The notes: generated by a model from the letters alone, not told the origin. Shown: positions 1-6,405, counted from the first letter of the stretch. The stretch: 12,137 nucleotides of DNA from Candidatus Hodarchaeota archaeon (GCA_016840025.1 JAEOTF010000185.1:1-12137); one strand, 5' to 3'. Made by a program: numbers and translations.

Positions 1-1
1 A

Positions 2-331
2 AGTGATAATAATCGTATTCATCATAATACGTTCATCAACAATGGTCAACTTCCAGATATTGCATCCCAAGCCTATGATGATGGATTTAATAATCAATGG
101 TATGACTCCGCCTCCAATGAAGGCAATTATTGGTCAGATTACAATGGTACGGGAGCCTATCAAATTGAGGGCAATGTAGATCCCTATCCATTATCTGAAC
201 CATCTATTCTCATCCCTGAATCAACCTCAGAAAATAATCGCTCGACTAATTTGATTAATCTGCCATTCTTCACCTTTTTTCTATTAGCTATTGGTATTTT
301 TGGTGAACATCGTAGAAAAAGAAAGTATTAA
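2..331 (+). CDS. 3' end of a NosD-like parallel beta-helix surface protein
   Basis: This is an open frame entering from the left edge and ending at TAA 329-331, giving 109 residues of the C-terminus; the start lies outside the window. The first residues (HHNTFINNG) look like the last coil of a PbH1/NosD right-handed beta-helix. They are followed by the block GNYWSDYNGTG...DPYPL, which typically closes such domains in archaeal surface and periplasmic proteins. A Ser/Asn/Thr-rich linker follows, then a hydrophobic stretch (NLPFFTFFLLAIGIFG) and a basic tail (EHRRKRKY). That order predicts one C-terminal membrane anchor with the helix outside the cell. The ligand is unknown: beta-helix proteins of this type include carbohydrate-active enzymes and adhesins, and the NosD name does not imply copper handling. 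The gene converges with the ATPase gene at 608-1366. Confidence 0.8.
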   Translation, partial: SDNNRIHHNTFINNGQLPDIASQAYDDGFNNQWYDSASNEGNYWSDYNGTGAYQIEGNVDPYPLSEPSILIPESTSENNRSTNLINLPFFTFFLLAIGIFGEHRRKRKY

Positions 332-607
332 CAGTTAATCCAAGGTTTTATGATAGTTAATGAATAAAAGAAAATAATGAGAAAAGAATGTTAACACTTC
401 ATTATGGCACGACATAATCCCAAAAACGATCATTTTTTCGACCCAAAACTATTCACGTTGATTAACTATCTGGCAGGAATACTATTTGTTTTTCCAAAAA
501 AACAGATAGCTGCTAACTATTCTGAATGAATAGGGATTGTTAATTGACTTTCGAAACAAATTGTAGCGTTTTAGGGGGGACAAAGTCGACAATAGTGAAA
601 TTTATGG

Positions 608-1366
608 CTAGAATAAATATTGGTCAACAAGTTGATGGACGATTTGCAATGTAGGATTAGTTTCTTTAATATCTAGAATCGAAGGTCCTAATAGGTTTAG
701 CTCTTCAATTTCGGAATCATAAGGCAACACTCCTCCAAATTCTATACGATGTTTTTCAGCAGTCTCCTTTAACGCCTTTTCCAGTGTTCCATTTCTACTT
801 CGATTTCCTATCACCACTAATCGCTTTACCTTTATCTGCAATTTTTTGGCTAGCTTGATAATACGTCCAATCGTTGTGATACCCATTCGAGACGCGTCGG
901 AAATCACAAAAAGAACATCGATATCCCGAATTACCCTGCGATTCAGATGTTCGAGTCCCGCAGGTAGATCTAAGATAGTAAACTTGTATTGATTAGCAAA
1001 CCGGTCGAGAATGACCTTCAGTTGAGAATTAATCACACAATAGCAGCCAACAGTCTCAACCGACCCTGTTACTAACAAATCAAATCCATTTTCTTCAGAT
1101 AAAATCTTGAAAATCTCGGCTTCAAGGTATCTATCTTTCGCCATTAATGGTGAGGTCGTGCTAGATCCTATTTTTTCCCGTAGGGAATCAGTAATGTCTG
1201 CTAAGGTTCCTTGTGGTGATATTCCTAATATGTCAGGCATGTTAGAATCGGGATCCCCATCTAATACAAAGATGTCGTCTTCTCCTCTGAGTAAAAGATC
1301 TTTTAGGACAAGTGCTAAGAACGTTGTCTTGCCCGTTCCGCCTTTTCCACTTATAGCGACCTGCAT
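608..1366 (-). CDS. CooC-like MinD/ParA-family P-loop ATPase
   Basis: A 252-residue SIMIBI-class ATPase. It has a deviant Walker A, GKGGTGKT (residues 7-14, signature Lys8), a switch region VLDGDPDSN (34-42), and DLPAGLEHLNRR (133-144), which corresponds to the DNEAGMEHLSRR-type block of CooC. It also carries a CxC pair in GCYC (Cys108, Cys110). CooC proteins use a CxC motif at the dimer interface to bind nickel for carbon monoxide dehydrogenase maturation, so a metal-insertion ATPase is the best guess. Length matches the family. No CODH gene is visible here, so the client is unknown, and a different metalloenzyme or a regulatory MinD-like role is possible. The gene is divergent from the pterin operon across a 67-bp gap. 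A TATA-like GATATAATT (1395-1403) lies about 30 bp upstream of its ATG and suits a short leader. Confidence 0.8.
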   Translation of the reverse strand: MQVAISGKGGTGKTTFLALVLKDLLLRGEDDIFVLDGDPDSNMPDILGISPQGTLADITDSLREKIGSSTTSPLMAKDRYLEAEIFKILSEENGFDLLVTGSVETVGCYCVINSQLKVILDRFANQYKFTILDLPAGLEHLNRRVIRDIDVLFVISDASRMGITTIGRIIKLAKKLQIKVKRLVVIGNRSRNGTLEKALKETAEKHRIEFGGVLPYDSEIEELNLLGPSILDIKETNPTLQIVHQLVDQYLF

Positions 1367-1383
1367 TTTCTTTCATAGGACAG

Positions 1384-1429
1384 AAATAGTCATGGATATA
1401 ATTAATTTGTTATTAATTTGATAGGGTGG
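1384..1429. promoter_or_regulatory. Divergent promoter between CooC-like gene and pterin operon
   Basis: This short AT-rich stretch must drive both genes. It contains a TATA-like GATATAATT (1395-1403) and a direct repeat of ATTAATTTG (1401-1409 and 1412-1420, 11-bp period). A purine-rich GGGTGG (1424-1429) just before the ATG at 1434 can serve as the ribosome-binding site of the first pterin gene. The assignment rests on position and composition only. Confidence 0.4.
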
Positions 1430-1433
1430 AATT

Positions 1434-1907
1434 ATGAAATTTTCTGTCAAACAGTCCCAAGAGCGTTATTATATTTCAATAGCACATTTAGTATTCGGTG
1501 ATGGTTATTCTGAGGCAATCCATGGTCATAATATCGGTGTCGATGTAGAGATAAAGGCACCAGTTAATAAGAATAAAATGGTCATTGATTTCTTGGATTT
1601 GAATCCCATAATCGAAGAAACCCTCAAAGACTGGGATCATTATGCACTAATCCCAGGAAAAAACCCCCAATTAGTAATAAAGGAACATGAAGATGCTATT
1701 GAAATGATTTTACCGAATAAAAAATATCGGCTACCAAAAGAGGACGTAAAAATCCTGCCTATAAACAACGCGACAGTAGAAGAAATGGCAGAATGCCTTG
1801 TAAATGACTTAAGCGAACGACTCCGCGATTATGTATTAGAAGAGCTCTGTGTGACTGTTTATGAATATCCATGGCAATCTGCAACTTGTTGTAAACAATT
1901 TACTTGA
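1434..1907 (+). CDS. 6-pyruvoyltetrahydropterin synthase-like protein, PTPS-III type (COG0720)
   Basis: A 157-residue T-fold protein of the COG0720 family. The zinc-binding histidines are His18 (in ISIAH) and His30/His32 (in HGHN). VIDF (50-53), WDHY (67-70) and YEYPWQSA (143-150) match the conserved family blocks, with Glu144 as the expected pterin-anchoring acid. The catalytic Cys of QueD-type and animal PTPS enzymes is absent; Glu27 sits three residues before the HGH. That ExxHGH form is typical of PTPS-III, which is known to release 6-hydroxymethyldihydropterin from dihydroneopterin triphosphate and so to replace FolB/MptD. The next gene, 16 bp downstream, is MptE, the enzyme that would use this product, which supports a pterin-cofactor role over queuosine synthesis. 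ATG 1434 follows a GGTGG ribosome-binding site. Substrate assignment is an inference from motif and context. Confidence 0.87.
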   Translation: MKFSVKQSQERYYISIAHLVFGDGYSEAIHGHNIGVDVEIKAPVNKNKMVIDFLDLNPIIEETLKDWDHYALIPGKNPQLVIKEHEDAIEMILPNKKYRLPKEDVKILPINNATVEEMAECLVNDLSERLRDYVLEELCVTVYEYPWQSATCCKQFT

Positions 1908-1923
1908 CTAGGTGCTTTGACGA

Positions 1924-2703
1924 TTGGGCGAAGATCAGTTTTCTTCTTTACATGCTTATAATACGGCTTTATACAATAGAAAAGAACGGGAAAAACACTT
2001 TCTGACGGTTTGGTACCCCCAAATAATCAAAACGTTTGGTTTTAGTCCTGAAGAAGATAGACAGGCGGCAAAGCTTCTTTCCCAAATCCTAAAAGATTTT
2101 GACCCCCCTAACCTCATTTCTTTATTTCAGAAAATATATCAGAAGTCTTTATTAGTCGCAGGCGCTGGTCCTTCTCTTAGTGATGATTTAGAACTAGCCT
2201 TAAGGAGATCAATGATTAGAATTGCTTCGGATGGCGCTGCAAGGGCATTTTTGGACTCTAACTGCATTCCTGATATTGTCGTCACAGATGGAGACGGTCT
2301 ACAACAAGAAGATCTTCGTTTTTTAGCAAAAAATGATGTAATTCTAATAATACATGCACATGGTGACAATATTCCCTTCCTTAAGAGTCTTCCCGAAGAT
2401 GTTTTAAAAAATCAAGTTATAGGCTCCACTCAAACACCGAGTTTATCCAATGTGACTAATTTTGGAGGGTTTACTGATGGAGACCGAGCTGTTCTATTGG
2501 CAGAGACGATGGCAGCTCACGAGATTGTATTAGTTGGGATGGATTTTGGTTCTATAGTGGGTAGGTATTCCAAACCTCCCTATCTTCATGAAATAAAAGC
2601 CGATAAAAGTAAAAAATTAAAGCTCAAATTTGCCCGAGACATCATTTCTGAAGTGATAGCAACTACAAAAATTCCTGTACATCCTATTTCGAAAATAGCT
2701 TGA
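1924..2703 (+). CDS. mptE: 6-hydroxymethyl-7,8-dihydropterin pyrophosphokinase, archaeal MptE/DUF115 type
   Basis: A 259-residue COG1634/DUF115 protein. This archaeal enzyme transfers pyrophosphate from ATP to 6-hydroxymethyl-7,8-dihydropterin, giving the activated pterin used for methanopterin- or folate-type cofactors, and replaces bacterial FolK. Family blocks in order are GAGPSL (80-85), ASDGA (101-105), PDIVVTDGDG (116-125), HAHGDN (144-149), GSTQ (167-170), NFGGFTDGDRA (179-189) and GMDFG (205-209), with a Lys-rich segment at 226-235. The acidic TDGDG and the HAHGDN block probably bind metal and nucleotide. The start is TTG at 1924: no in-frame ATG lies nearby, an in-frame stop sits at 1918-1920, and AGGTG (1910-1914) provides a ribosome-binding site nine bases upstream. 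It lies 16 bp after the PTPS-like gene and 15 bp before the DUF447 gene, a clear operon. Confidence 0.92.
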   Translation: MGEDQFSSLHAYNTALYNRKEREKHFLTVWYPQIIKTFGFSPEEDRQAAKLLSQILKDFDPPNLISLFQKIYQKSLLVAGAGPSLSDDLELALRRSMIRIASDGAARAFLDSNCIPDIVVTDGDGLQQEDLRFLAKNDVILIIHAHGDNIPFLKSLPEDVLKNQVIGSTQTPSLSNVTNFGGFTDGDRAVLLAETMAAHEIVLVGMDFGSIVGRYSKPPYLHEIKADKSKKLKLKFARDIISEVIATTKIPVHPISKIA

Positions 2704-2718
2704 CATCAGGCGTTTGAT

Positions 2719-3378
2719 ATGACTCTTTCAATCAAAGAATTCAAGAAAAAATTGAAAATCCAGGACGGAGTGATTTATGAGGCGCTTGTGACAACTATTA
2801 ATGATGACGGTCCTAATTTTGCAGCAATGGGTGTTATATTTGATATAGAATTTTTAATCATGAGCCCCTATGTCAATACCATGACATTTGAGAATTTACA
2901 GTCGGTGAAGGAATGTATCGTCCACTTTTCCCGTGATTTGAATATGTTTATTCTCGGTGCTCTTAAGAAAGCTCCTCAGACAATGAATCTGGAGTACACT
3001 AACTCAATTTCAGTAAAACCTCCTACCTGCAGAAATTCTTCTATATTTGCATGGATAGAATGTACAGTGGAATCTCTTGATGCTGTTAATGACCGAGGAA
3101 GAATCCAATTAAATCCCATTTCTTTAAAAATTGAGCAAATTAATAGCCTATTTACCCGCGCCGAATCAGCTCTTATGGAATGCATTATCTATGCCACTCG
3201 TATCAATCTTCCTTCTACCTCTCCCGAATTACGTGCATTTATGAAGGAACTGCTTTTACATTACGAAGGCATTATTAAACGAGTGGCACCTAACACGGAT
3301 TATGAAAAACAATTCAGGTATATTCTTCAACAAGTTGAGAAGGAAGAGATAGAAAAAACAACAAGAGACCCACCTTAA
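2719..3378 (+). CDS. DUF447 family protein (COG2457), predicted FMN-binding split barrel
   Basis: A 219-residue protein of the mainly archaeal DUF447 family, whose fold is related to flavin-reductase-type FMN-binding split barrels. Visible blocks are YEALVTT (20-26), PNFAAMGV (32-39), TFENL (56-60), a DLNMFI segment (73-78) and, near the C-terminus, RAESALMECIIYATR (147-161), which matches the conserved Arg/Glu helix of the family. It has no signal peptide or membrane span and should be cytosolic. The biochemical role of DUF447 is not established. Its position as third gene of the operon suggests a task in pterin or C1-cofactor metabolism, possibly a reduction. ATG 2719 lies 15 bp after the mptE stop. 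The family call is confident; the function is not. Confidence 0.82.
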   Translation: MTLSIKEFKKKLKIQDGVIYEALVTTINDDGPNFAAMGVIFDIEFLIMSPYVNTMTFENLQSVKECIVHFSRDLNMFILGALKKAPQTMNLEYTNSISVKPPTCRNSSIFAWIECTVESLDAVNDRGRIQLNPISLKIEQINSLFTRAESALMECIIYATRINLPSTSPELRAFMKELLLHYEGIIKRVAPNTDYEKQFRYILQQVEKEEIEKTTRDPP

Positions 3379-3457
3379 CATCAATGTGAAAGATTAAAAT
3401 ATGAAATAATGCAGATTAAATACAAGAAAATACATTATTTTTGGTGAAAAGAAAATG

Positions 3458-3475
3458 CTCTTTTTTCGAAAAGAG
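3458..3475 (+). other. Perfect 7-bp hairpin with TTCG loop
   Basis: CTCTTTT (3458-3464) and AAAAGAG (3469-3475) pair perfectly around TTCG, which as RNA would be a UUCG loop. It lies between the end of the pterin operon and the Cys-rich gene. No long T-run follows, so it is not a convincing terminator; it might be a 5'-leader structure of the downstream gene. Confidence 0.35.
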
Positions 3476-3512
3476 TTGAGTTTTAATCCATGAGCGCATG
3501 GAGGCCTTGTAG

Positions 3513-3848
3513 ATGAAGCCCAGGGCTAAAAATGAGCCTAAGTGTTTATCTAATTGTCGTTTGTTTCGATGTCAGCAGAGAAGTTTGAAATTTAACAGGC
3601 AGGGTCAAAAGAAAACCTTTTACTGCTTAGATCTTAAAGATGAATGCATTGGTGCCATGTGTAAATTTGCTGTCTGTAAAGAGAAATGGATAAACCCCTC
3701 TCGGAGATGTGGAAAGCCCCAAACTGTTAAAAGACCTAAACCTACGCCTTATATACGTGTACAGAGACCTGAGGCGTCCCGTGATTGGGTACAGTCACGA
3801 CTTTCTTCAAAAGCAATGAAACACATAAAAGGCGAAGACTATTACTGA
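3513..3848 (+). CDS. Small cysteine-rich protein, unknown function
   Basis: A 111-residue protein that I do not assign to a named family. It has eight cysteines in the first two-thirds: Cys11, 15, 20, 38, 45, 50, 55 and 66 (spacing C-x3-C-x4-C-x17-C-x6-C-x4-C-x4-C-x10-C). The C-terminal part is basic and Pro/Arg-rich, and there is no signal peptide or membrane segment. Eight closely spaced cysteines in a cytosolic protein suggest two zinc sites or one or two iron-sulfur clusters; with the basic tail, nucleic-acid binding is possible. The start is well supported: GGAGG at 3500-3504 lies eight bases before ATG 3513. A strong hairpin terminator follows at 3880-3945, so the gene probably forms its own short transcript. 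That it is a real gene is likely; its role is open. Confidence 0.65.
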   Translation: MKPRAKNEPKCLSNCRLFRCQQRSLKFNRQGQKKTFYCLDLKDECIGAMCKFAVCKEKWINPSRRCGKPQTVKRPKPTPYIRVQRPEASRDWVQSRLSSKAMKHIKGEDYY

Positions 3849-3879
3849 GAAAAGGTAAATAATGCTGTTATTCAATGAT

Positions 3880-3945
3880 TTATTTCTTCTTCTTTGATAA
3901 CTTTAATTTATCGGAAAGAAGAAATAACCCCTTCTCTTCTTTTTT
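3880..3945 (+). terminator. Hairpin plus T-run terminator after the Cys-rich gene
   Basis: TTATTTCTTCTT (3880-3891) pairs perfectly with AAGAAGAAATAA (3916-3927). An inner stem, GATAA (3896-3900) with TTATC (3908-3912), closes a seven-base loop. A pyrimidine-rich tract with six T's (3940-3945) follows. This suits termination before the subtilase gene, although archaeal termination depends more on the T-run than on the hairpin. Confidence 0.6.
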
Positions 3946-3961
3946 ACTTTAGAGGCTGAAG

Positions 3962-5146
3962 TTGATGTTTGACGAACAAAAGCAAAAAGAACGTAAAGAA
4001 CGAGATAAAAAATTAGAGCAGGAGTCTAATCGTTTTATTGTCCAATTTGAGGATGTAAAGGGTGATCTCAAAACATTCGCGTTGTCTTCCAATCTACCAG
4101 GTGAAATCAAACATACTCACAAGCGAATTAACGCTGTTACAGTAGAAGGCGACGCTGAAGTTGAGAGGAAACTGATGGATATCCGTGCAGGACCAGGAAG
4201 TAAAATAAAAAAAGTGTGGAAAGACAAACGCGTTGAGATCATGCTCAATAAGACTATCCCGTTGATCGAAGTGCCAAAAGTTTGGAAACACAGCTCAGGT
4301 GGCAGTTCTGGTAAGAGCATAAAAGTGGCGGTTGTAGATACAGGGGTAGACACCGAGCATCCTGACCTTGAGGGTCGGGTAATCAAAACCGAAGATTTCA
4401 CCGATGAGGGCTACTTTGATGGGAATGGTCATGGAACCCATGTAGCTGGTACTATTGCTGGTGATGGTACTGCTAGCGATGGGAAATACAAAGGAGTTGC
4501 TCCGAAAGCGAAAATCATTGCTGCCAAAGTACTTGACTCGTGGGGAAGTGGATGGATGAGTGGTGTGATGGGTGGAATTGAGTGGGCCGCAGACCAAGGT
4601 GCTCAAGTTATCAACCTTAGTCTTGGTTCTGCTGGTCCTTGTGATGGCACTGACCCCAACTCTCAACTCTGTGATCGAATTGTTGAAGAAGGGGTGGTTG
4701 TCTGTGTTGCCGCAGGTAACAGTGGACCTGAATCCAGCACCGTAGGAAGTCCTGGGTGTGCGAAAAAAGTCATTACCATTGGAGCAAGTGATGATGATGA
4801 TAAAATTGCATACTTTTCTTCTCGGGGTCCGACATCAGATAATCGAATAAAACCCGACATATGTTGGCCAGGAGTCAATGTAATCGCTGCACGCGCTAAA
4901 AATACGTCAATGGGAAGTCCTCAGGGCGATTTTTACACTGAAGCAAGCGGAACATCAATGGCCACTCCTCATTGTGCGGGCGTGATTGCATTATTGCTAG
5001 AGGATTATAAAAAACTTACCCCTGAGCAGGTTAAATCAATTCTGATGAATAACGCCCATGAAATGGGATACGATGATAACACCGATGGCAAGGGACGTGG
5101 TGATGCCTTGGATGCTTATGAAGATGTTCTAAAACTAAAGAAATGA
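3962..5146 (+). CDS. Subtilisin-like serine protease with I9-type propeptide, no signal peptide
   Basis: An S8-family protease of up to 394 residues. A charged N-terminus (KQKERKERDKKLEQ) replaces any signal peptide. Residues about 23-95 look like an inhibitor-I9 propeptide, and the peptidase domain covers about 118-385. The catalytic triad is Asp126 (VVDTGVD), His157 (GNGHGTHVAG) and Ser332 (GTSMATPH), with oxyanion Asn253 (AAGNSG). All are present, so it should be active. The lack of a signal sequence suggests a cytosolic protease, like bacterial intracellular subtilisins, or export by another route. The annotated start is TTG 3962; ATG 3965 is equally in frame and better spaced from GAGG (3952-3955), so the protein more likely has 393 residues. 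Numbers here count from TTG. It is transcribed towards the PerR-like gene, with a T-rich stretch (5168-5178) between them. Confidence 0.93.
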   Translation: MMFDEQKQKERKERDKKLEQESNRFIVQFEDVKGDLKTFALSSNLPGEIKHTHKRINAVTVEGDAEVERKLMDIRAGPGSKIKKVWKDKRVEIMLNKTIPLIEVPKVWKHSSGGSSGKSIKVAVVDTGVDTEHPDLEGRVIKTEDFTDEGYFDGNGHGTHVAGTIAGDGTASDGKYKGVAPKAKIIAAKVLDSWGSGWMSGVMGGIEWAADQGAQVINLSLGSAGPCDGTDPNSQLCDRIVEEGVVVCVAAGNSGPESSTVGSPGCAKKVITIGASDDDDKIAYFSSRGPTSDNRIKPDICWPGVNVIAARAKNTSMGSPQGDFYTEASGTSMATPHCAGVIALLLEDYKKLTPEQVKSILMNNAHEMGYDDNTDGKGRGDALDAYEDVLKLKK

Positions 5147-5228
5147 ATAATTTTCTCTTAGTCATCCTTCTTCTTTTTAGTCGTGCGTACAATTTACCCG
5201 AGTTGATACCAGCTTAAAATGTGCATGT

Positions 5229-5657
5229 CTATAGTTGACATTTCTTGCAATAACCGTAAAAATCTAAACGTTGATTTACTATATTAAAACTGGACTTCTG
5301 GATAATAAGATCCTCTAAACTTTTTACTGGTTCCTCTATGTTCAAATCGTCAATATGGCCGCATTTGAGACAGATTAAATTAAGATGAGGGTTCATATTA
5401 GCCTCATATCGAGTACTCACGCCAGAAAACCCTAGTTGCTTAACGACTCCAACCTGTTCTAACATTTCCAAGGTCTTATAGATAGTTGCGATCGTTATCA
5501 TGGGATATTCTTGTTTAATATGTGTATAGATTTCCTTAGCGGTCGGATGGGAATCATTAGAGCTCATAAACTTGAATATGGCTAACCTTTGAGGAGTAAC
5601 CCGTTTATTAGCTTGTTGCATGAGCTCTATAAAGTGGGTGATCTTGTTTTCTGCCAT
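5229..5657 (-). CDS. Fur-family repressor, PerR-like
   Basis: A 142-residue Fur-family regulator. The winged-helix part contains RVTPQRLAIFKF (19-30), SHPTAKEIY (36-44) and the recognition-helix block ITIATIYKTLEMLEQVG (54-70). The C-terminal dimerisation domain has two CxxC pairs, Cys96/99 and Cys137/140, the structural zinc site typical of PerR and many Fur proteins. Positions aligning with the PerR sensing site are His37, Glu85 (Asp in Bacillus PerR), His91, Asn93 (His in Bacillus PerR) and Asp104. Both histidines that are oxidised in Bacillus PerR (37 and 91) are therefore kept, but two ligands differ. Its gene is divergent from the DPSL-katG pair, the classic arrangement for a peroxide-responsive repressor controlling itself and its targets. 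Zur or Fur function cannot be excluded, but the neighbours favour peroxide sensing. Confidence 0.9.
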   Translation of the reverse strand: MAENKITHFIELMQQANKRVTPQRLAIFKFMSSNDSHPTAKEIYTHIKQEYPMITIATIYKTLEMLEQVGVVKQLGFSGVSTRYEANMNPHLNLICLKCGHIDDLNIEEPVKSLEDLIIQKSSFNIVNQRLDFYGYCKKCQL

Positions 5658-5680
5658 AATACCCTTTGAACCTGTTAATT

Positions 5681-5690
5681 TATTATAATA
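5681..5690 (-). promoter_or_regulatory. TATA-box-like palindrome of the PerR-like gene
   Basis: TATTATAATA is its own reverse complement and lies 24-33 bp upstream of the ATG (5657) on the minus strand. That is the right distance for an archaeal TATA box with a nearly leaderless transcript. It includes TTATAAT (5683-5689), one half of the bacterial PerR-box consensus, so promoter and operator may overlap. Confidence 0.45.
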
Positions 5691-5749
5691 CTTCGTAAAT
5701 AATTATCTCTATTTCTGTATATCTATACCATTATTCTAAGTGCTCATAA

Positions 5750-5767
5750 TTTCCTTAAAAAAGGAAA
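5750..5767. promoter_or_regulatory. Perfect 7-4-7 palindrome in the divergent stress promoter
   Basis: TTTCCTTAAAAAAGGAAA has two perfect 7-bp arms around AAAA. It sits near the middle of the 233-bp gap between the PerR-like and DPSL genes and could be a repressor operator for either side. It shares its arm and spacer lengths with the palindrome at 5824-5841, but not its sequence. Confidence 0.35.
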
Positions 5768-5803
5768 ACTTAACGGTATTCTTCGATAAATACTGTATAA
5801 CTG

Positions 5804-5819
5804 CTTATCAGATAATAAG
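5804..5819. promoter_or_regulatory. Candidate Fur/PerR operator, imperfect palindrome
   Basis: CTTATCAGATAATAAG pairs at six of eight half-positions, with arms CTTAT and ATAAG. The TTAT/ATAA arms resemble Fur/PerR boxes built from TTATAAT or GATAAT half-sites. It lies about 40 bp upstream of the DPSL TATA box. Binding by the adjacent regulator is an inference. Confidence 0.4.
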
Positions 5820-5823
5820 TTTT

Positions 5824-5861
5824 AAATAATACTCATTATTTTTTAATACTCATTCTTTTAT
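5824..5861. promoter_or_regulatory. Palindrome and 17-bp tandem repeat next to the DPSL TATA box
   Basis: AAATAAT (5824-5830) and ATTATTT (5835-5841) form a perfect palindrome with spacer ACTC. Overlapping it, the 17-bp unit AATACTCATTATTTTTT (5828-5844) is repeated as AATACTCATTCTTTTAT (5845-5861), with 15 of 17 bases the same. The second unit runs into the DPSL TATA box, so a protein bound here would block the basal transcription factors. This is a good candidate operator. Confidence 0.45.
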
Positions 5862-5863
5862 AC
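5856..5863 (+). promoter_or_regulatory. TATA box of the DPSL-katG transcript
   Basis: TTTTATAC lies 28-35 bp before ATG 5891. With an archaeal start site about 25 bp downstream of the box, the mRNA would have a leader of only a few bases. This agrees with the lack of a convincing ribosome-binding site before the DPSL gene. Confidence 0.5.
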
Positions 5864-5890
5864 TATTAGAATATGATTGGATGAACAATA

Positions 5891-6370
5891 ATGGGAAAAA
5901 AAAGCACCGAATTAGTCTCTATGGAGATTAATGAGTTAATTAAAGAGCTTAATAAAGCATATGCAGACGAATGGCTTGCTTTTTATCAGTATTATGCTTT
6001 AGCGACAATCGCTAATGGTCGAGGTTCCTTTCAATTTGCAAAAGAAGTCAAAGACATTGCTATGGAAGAGTTAGAGCATGCCGAGGAGTTAGCCGACCGA
6101 ATTCTGGAACTAGGTGGAAAACCTGTTCTCATGTGGGATGAGGTTAACCAAGTTGCCAACTGTAAATATCCTGAGCAGTTACCTGACGAAACAGACTTGG
6201 ATGGGATGGCTACTCTTATTCGTGAAGATGAACGCTGTGCCATAGGGGTCTATGATAAGCTCATGCAATTGACAAAAGACAAAGATTTCCGCACGTATAA
6301 TTTGATTATGCATATTTTAGAAGAGGAAATTGTACATGAGAACAAAATGATGCAATTTTTAGGTGAATAA
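5891..6370 (+). CDS. DPSL (Dps-like ferritin, 'thioferritin')
   Basis: A 159-residue four-helix ferritin-like protein. Likely diiron ligands are Glu27 (ADEWLAFYQY), Glu60 and His63 (EELEH), Glu114 (REDER), and Glu146 and His149 (EEEIVHE). Cys91 and Cys116, 25 residues apart, reproduce the cysteine pair that distinguishes DPSL proteins from bacterioferritin, rubrerythrin and true Dps. REDERCAIGVY and KDFRTYNLIMHILEEEIVHE resemble the matching segments of the Sulfolobus DPSL as I recall them. DPSL proteins form 12-subunit cages that oxidise and store iron using hydrogen peroxide, removing Fenton reagents. The protein is cytosolic. It is the first gene of a likely operon with katG, divergent from the PerR-like gene, so peroxide induction is expected. 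An in-frame rubrerythrin-type rubredoxin domain is absent. Confidence 0.88.
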   Translation: MGKKSTELVSMEINELIKELNKAYADEWLAFYQYYALATIANGRGSFQFAKEVKDIAMEELEHAEELADRILELGGKPVLMWDEVNQVANCKYPEQLPDETDLDGMATLIREDERCAIGVYDKLMQLTKDKDFRTYNLIMHILEEEIVHENKMMQFLGE

Positions 6371-6405
6371 GCAAGAATTATATTCTAAACAACTCAGAAA
6401 ATAGC

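Noticed and set aside
404..529. Plus-strand 41-codon frame beginning MARHNPKNDHFF in the gap after the beta-helix gene
   Set aside because: It has a plausible composition with one hydrophobic stretch, but no ribosome-binding site or TATA box at a sensible distance and no recognised family, so chance is as likely.
332..607. 276-bp gap between the beta-helix gene and the CooC-like gene
   Set aside because: Both genes point into it. I found only a spaced 7-bp inverted repeat (CTATCTG 466-472, CAGATAG 503-509) and no T-run hairpin, so I name no terminator or RNA.
1107..1421. Plus-strand frame over the CooC-like gene
   Set aside because: It lies opposite the Walker A and CxC coding region, has no family motifs and is a shadow of the minus-strand gene.
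3458..3475. The TTCG hairpin as terminator of the pterin operon
   Set aside because: No T-run follows it and it lies 80 bp beyond the DUF447 stop, close to the next gene's ribosome-binding site.
4094..4878. Several minus-strand frames over the subtilase
   Set aside because: They mirror the conserved protease blocks in antisense and have no start signals or recognisable motifs.
5891..6370. Rubrerythrin or bacterioferritin identity for the ferritin-like gene
   Set aside because: There is no rubredoxin-like CxxC tail, and the 25-residue Cys91-Cys116 spacing with the CAIxxY context fits DPSL better.
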